From positions 1 through 5,670 of the forward strand of contig CALXSO010000026.1 in NCBI GenBank assembly GCA_944391155.1: a stretch of DNA of 5,670 nt. The letters run 5' to 3'. The stretch comes from an uncultured Clostridia bacterium. GTDB taxonomy: Bacteria > Bacillota > Clostridia > TANB77 > CAG-508. The notes below the pieces were generated by a model that was not told the origin of the DNA, ran no database searches, and saw only the letters and a program-made list of their open reading frames with translations. A program made the position numbers and the translations under genes. Shown here one piece after another: positions 5,523 through 5,670 of this stretch (position 1 is the first letter of the stretch; each line of letters starts with the position of its first letter).

Positions 5523-5670
5523 ATGAAAAAAGAAAAGATAGAGCAAAACCAATATCAAGACCAAGAAGAAGGAAGAAACTCCGTATTAGAACTACTAGAA
5601 AGCGGCAAAGACATAAATAAAATATATATAACAAGAGGAGAAAAGCACGGTTCAATAAATAAAATAATAG
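5523..5670 (+). CDS. rlmB: SpoU/TrmH-family RNA 2'-O-methyltransferase, N-terminal part (RlmB-like)
   Basis: Only the first 49 codons are in the window. They read MKKEKIEQNQYQDQ and then EEGRNSVLELLESGKDINKI followed by YITRGEKHGSINKII. This matches the start of the substrate-binding domain of SpoU/TrmH methyltransferases such as RlmB, where a G-R-N-x-V-x-E-x-L helix is followed by an I-x-K-I-Y-I strand. These enzymes add a 2'-O-methyl group to a ribose in 23S rRNA (or tRNA) using S-adenosylmethionine; the catalytic SPOUT domain with its knot lies beyond the window. AAGGA (5508-5512) is 10 bases before the ATG; GGAGA at 5516-5520 is too close to be the main site. The lysine/glutamine-rich lead of about 15 residues before the domain is longer than in many RlmB proteins. 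RlmB and other TrmH-type paralogues cannot be told apart from this fragment. Confidence 0.8.
   Translation, partial: MKKEKIEQNQYQDQEEGRNSVLELLESGKDINKIYITRGEKHGSINKII

Noticed and set aside
1..5670. CRISPR array, tRNA or rRNA genes, insertion-sequence transposase
   Set aside because: No regularly spaced repeat, no cloverleaf or rRNA-like stretch and no transposase-like translation was seen on either strand.

Overview
The window comes from a very AT-rich, low-GC Gram-positive bacterium, most likely a member of the Clostridia or a related Firmicutes lineage. This is inferred from four things: purine-rich coding strands dominated by AAA, GAA, ATA and AGA codons; AGGAGG-type ribosome binding sites 5-8 bases before ATG; a Firmicutes-like LepA; and DnaA boxes of the TTATCCACA type. 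The species cannot be named from the sequence alone.

Layout. Positions 1-494 hold no confident complete gene. They contain a possible last few codons of an upstream gene, a tight cluster of DnaA boxes (95-173) followed by AT-rich DNA, and a long near-perfect hairpin (258-324). Positions 495-1448 (+) encode a flavin-reductase-like split-barrel protein whose C-terminus resembles the small helical PCP_red domain. A strong bidirectional terminator lies at 1556-1603. Positions 1787-2126 (+) are a small single-domain rhodanese with a one-base frameshift exactly in the catalytic loop. A long imperfect hairpin follows at 2156-2226. Next come a good vegetative promoter (2318-2346) and lepA (2416-4227, +), encoding elongation factor 4, full length and intact.

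A small four-helix membrane protein of unknown role lies on the opposite strand (4627-4283), with its own terminator between it and lepA. It is divergent from an N-formylglutamate-amidohydrolase-like protein (4708-5367, +); the two share an 80-base promoter region. The window ends inside the N-terminal substrate-binding domain of a SpoU/TrmH-family (RlmB-like) RNA 2'-O-methyltransferase (from 5523, +).

The genes look like separate transcription units, not one operon: nearly every gap is 80-340 bases and contains a terminator, a promoter or both. Two of the seven coding features, LepA and the RlmB-like protein, act on the ribosome, but nothing ties the rest to a single pathway. I do not see a clear new multi-gene system. 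The points most worth a second look are the DnaA-box cluster with its adjacent large hairpin, the split-barrel/PCP_red-like fusion and the rhodanese broken in its active-site loop.
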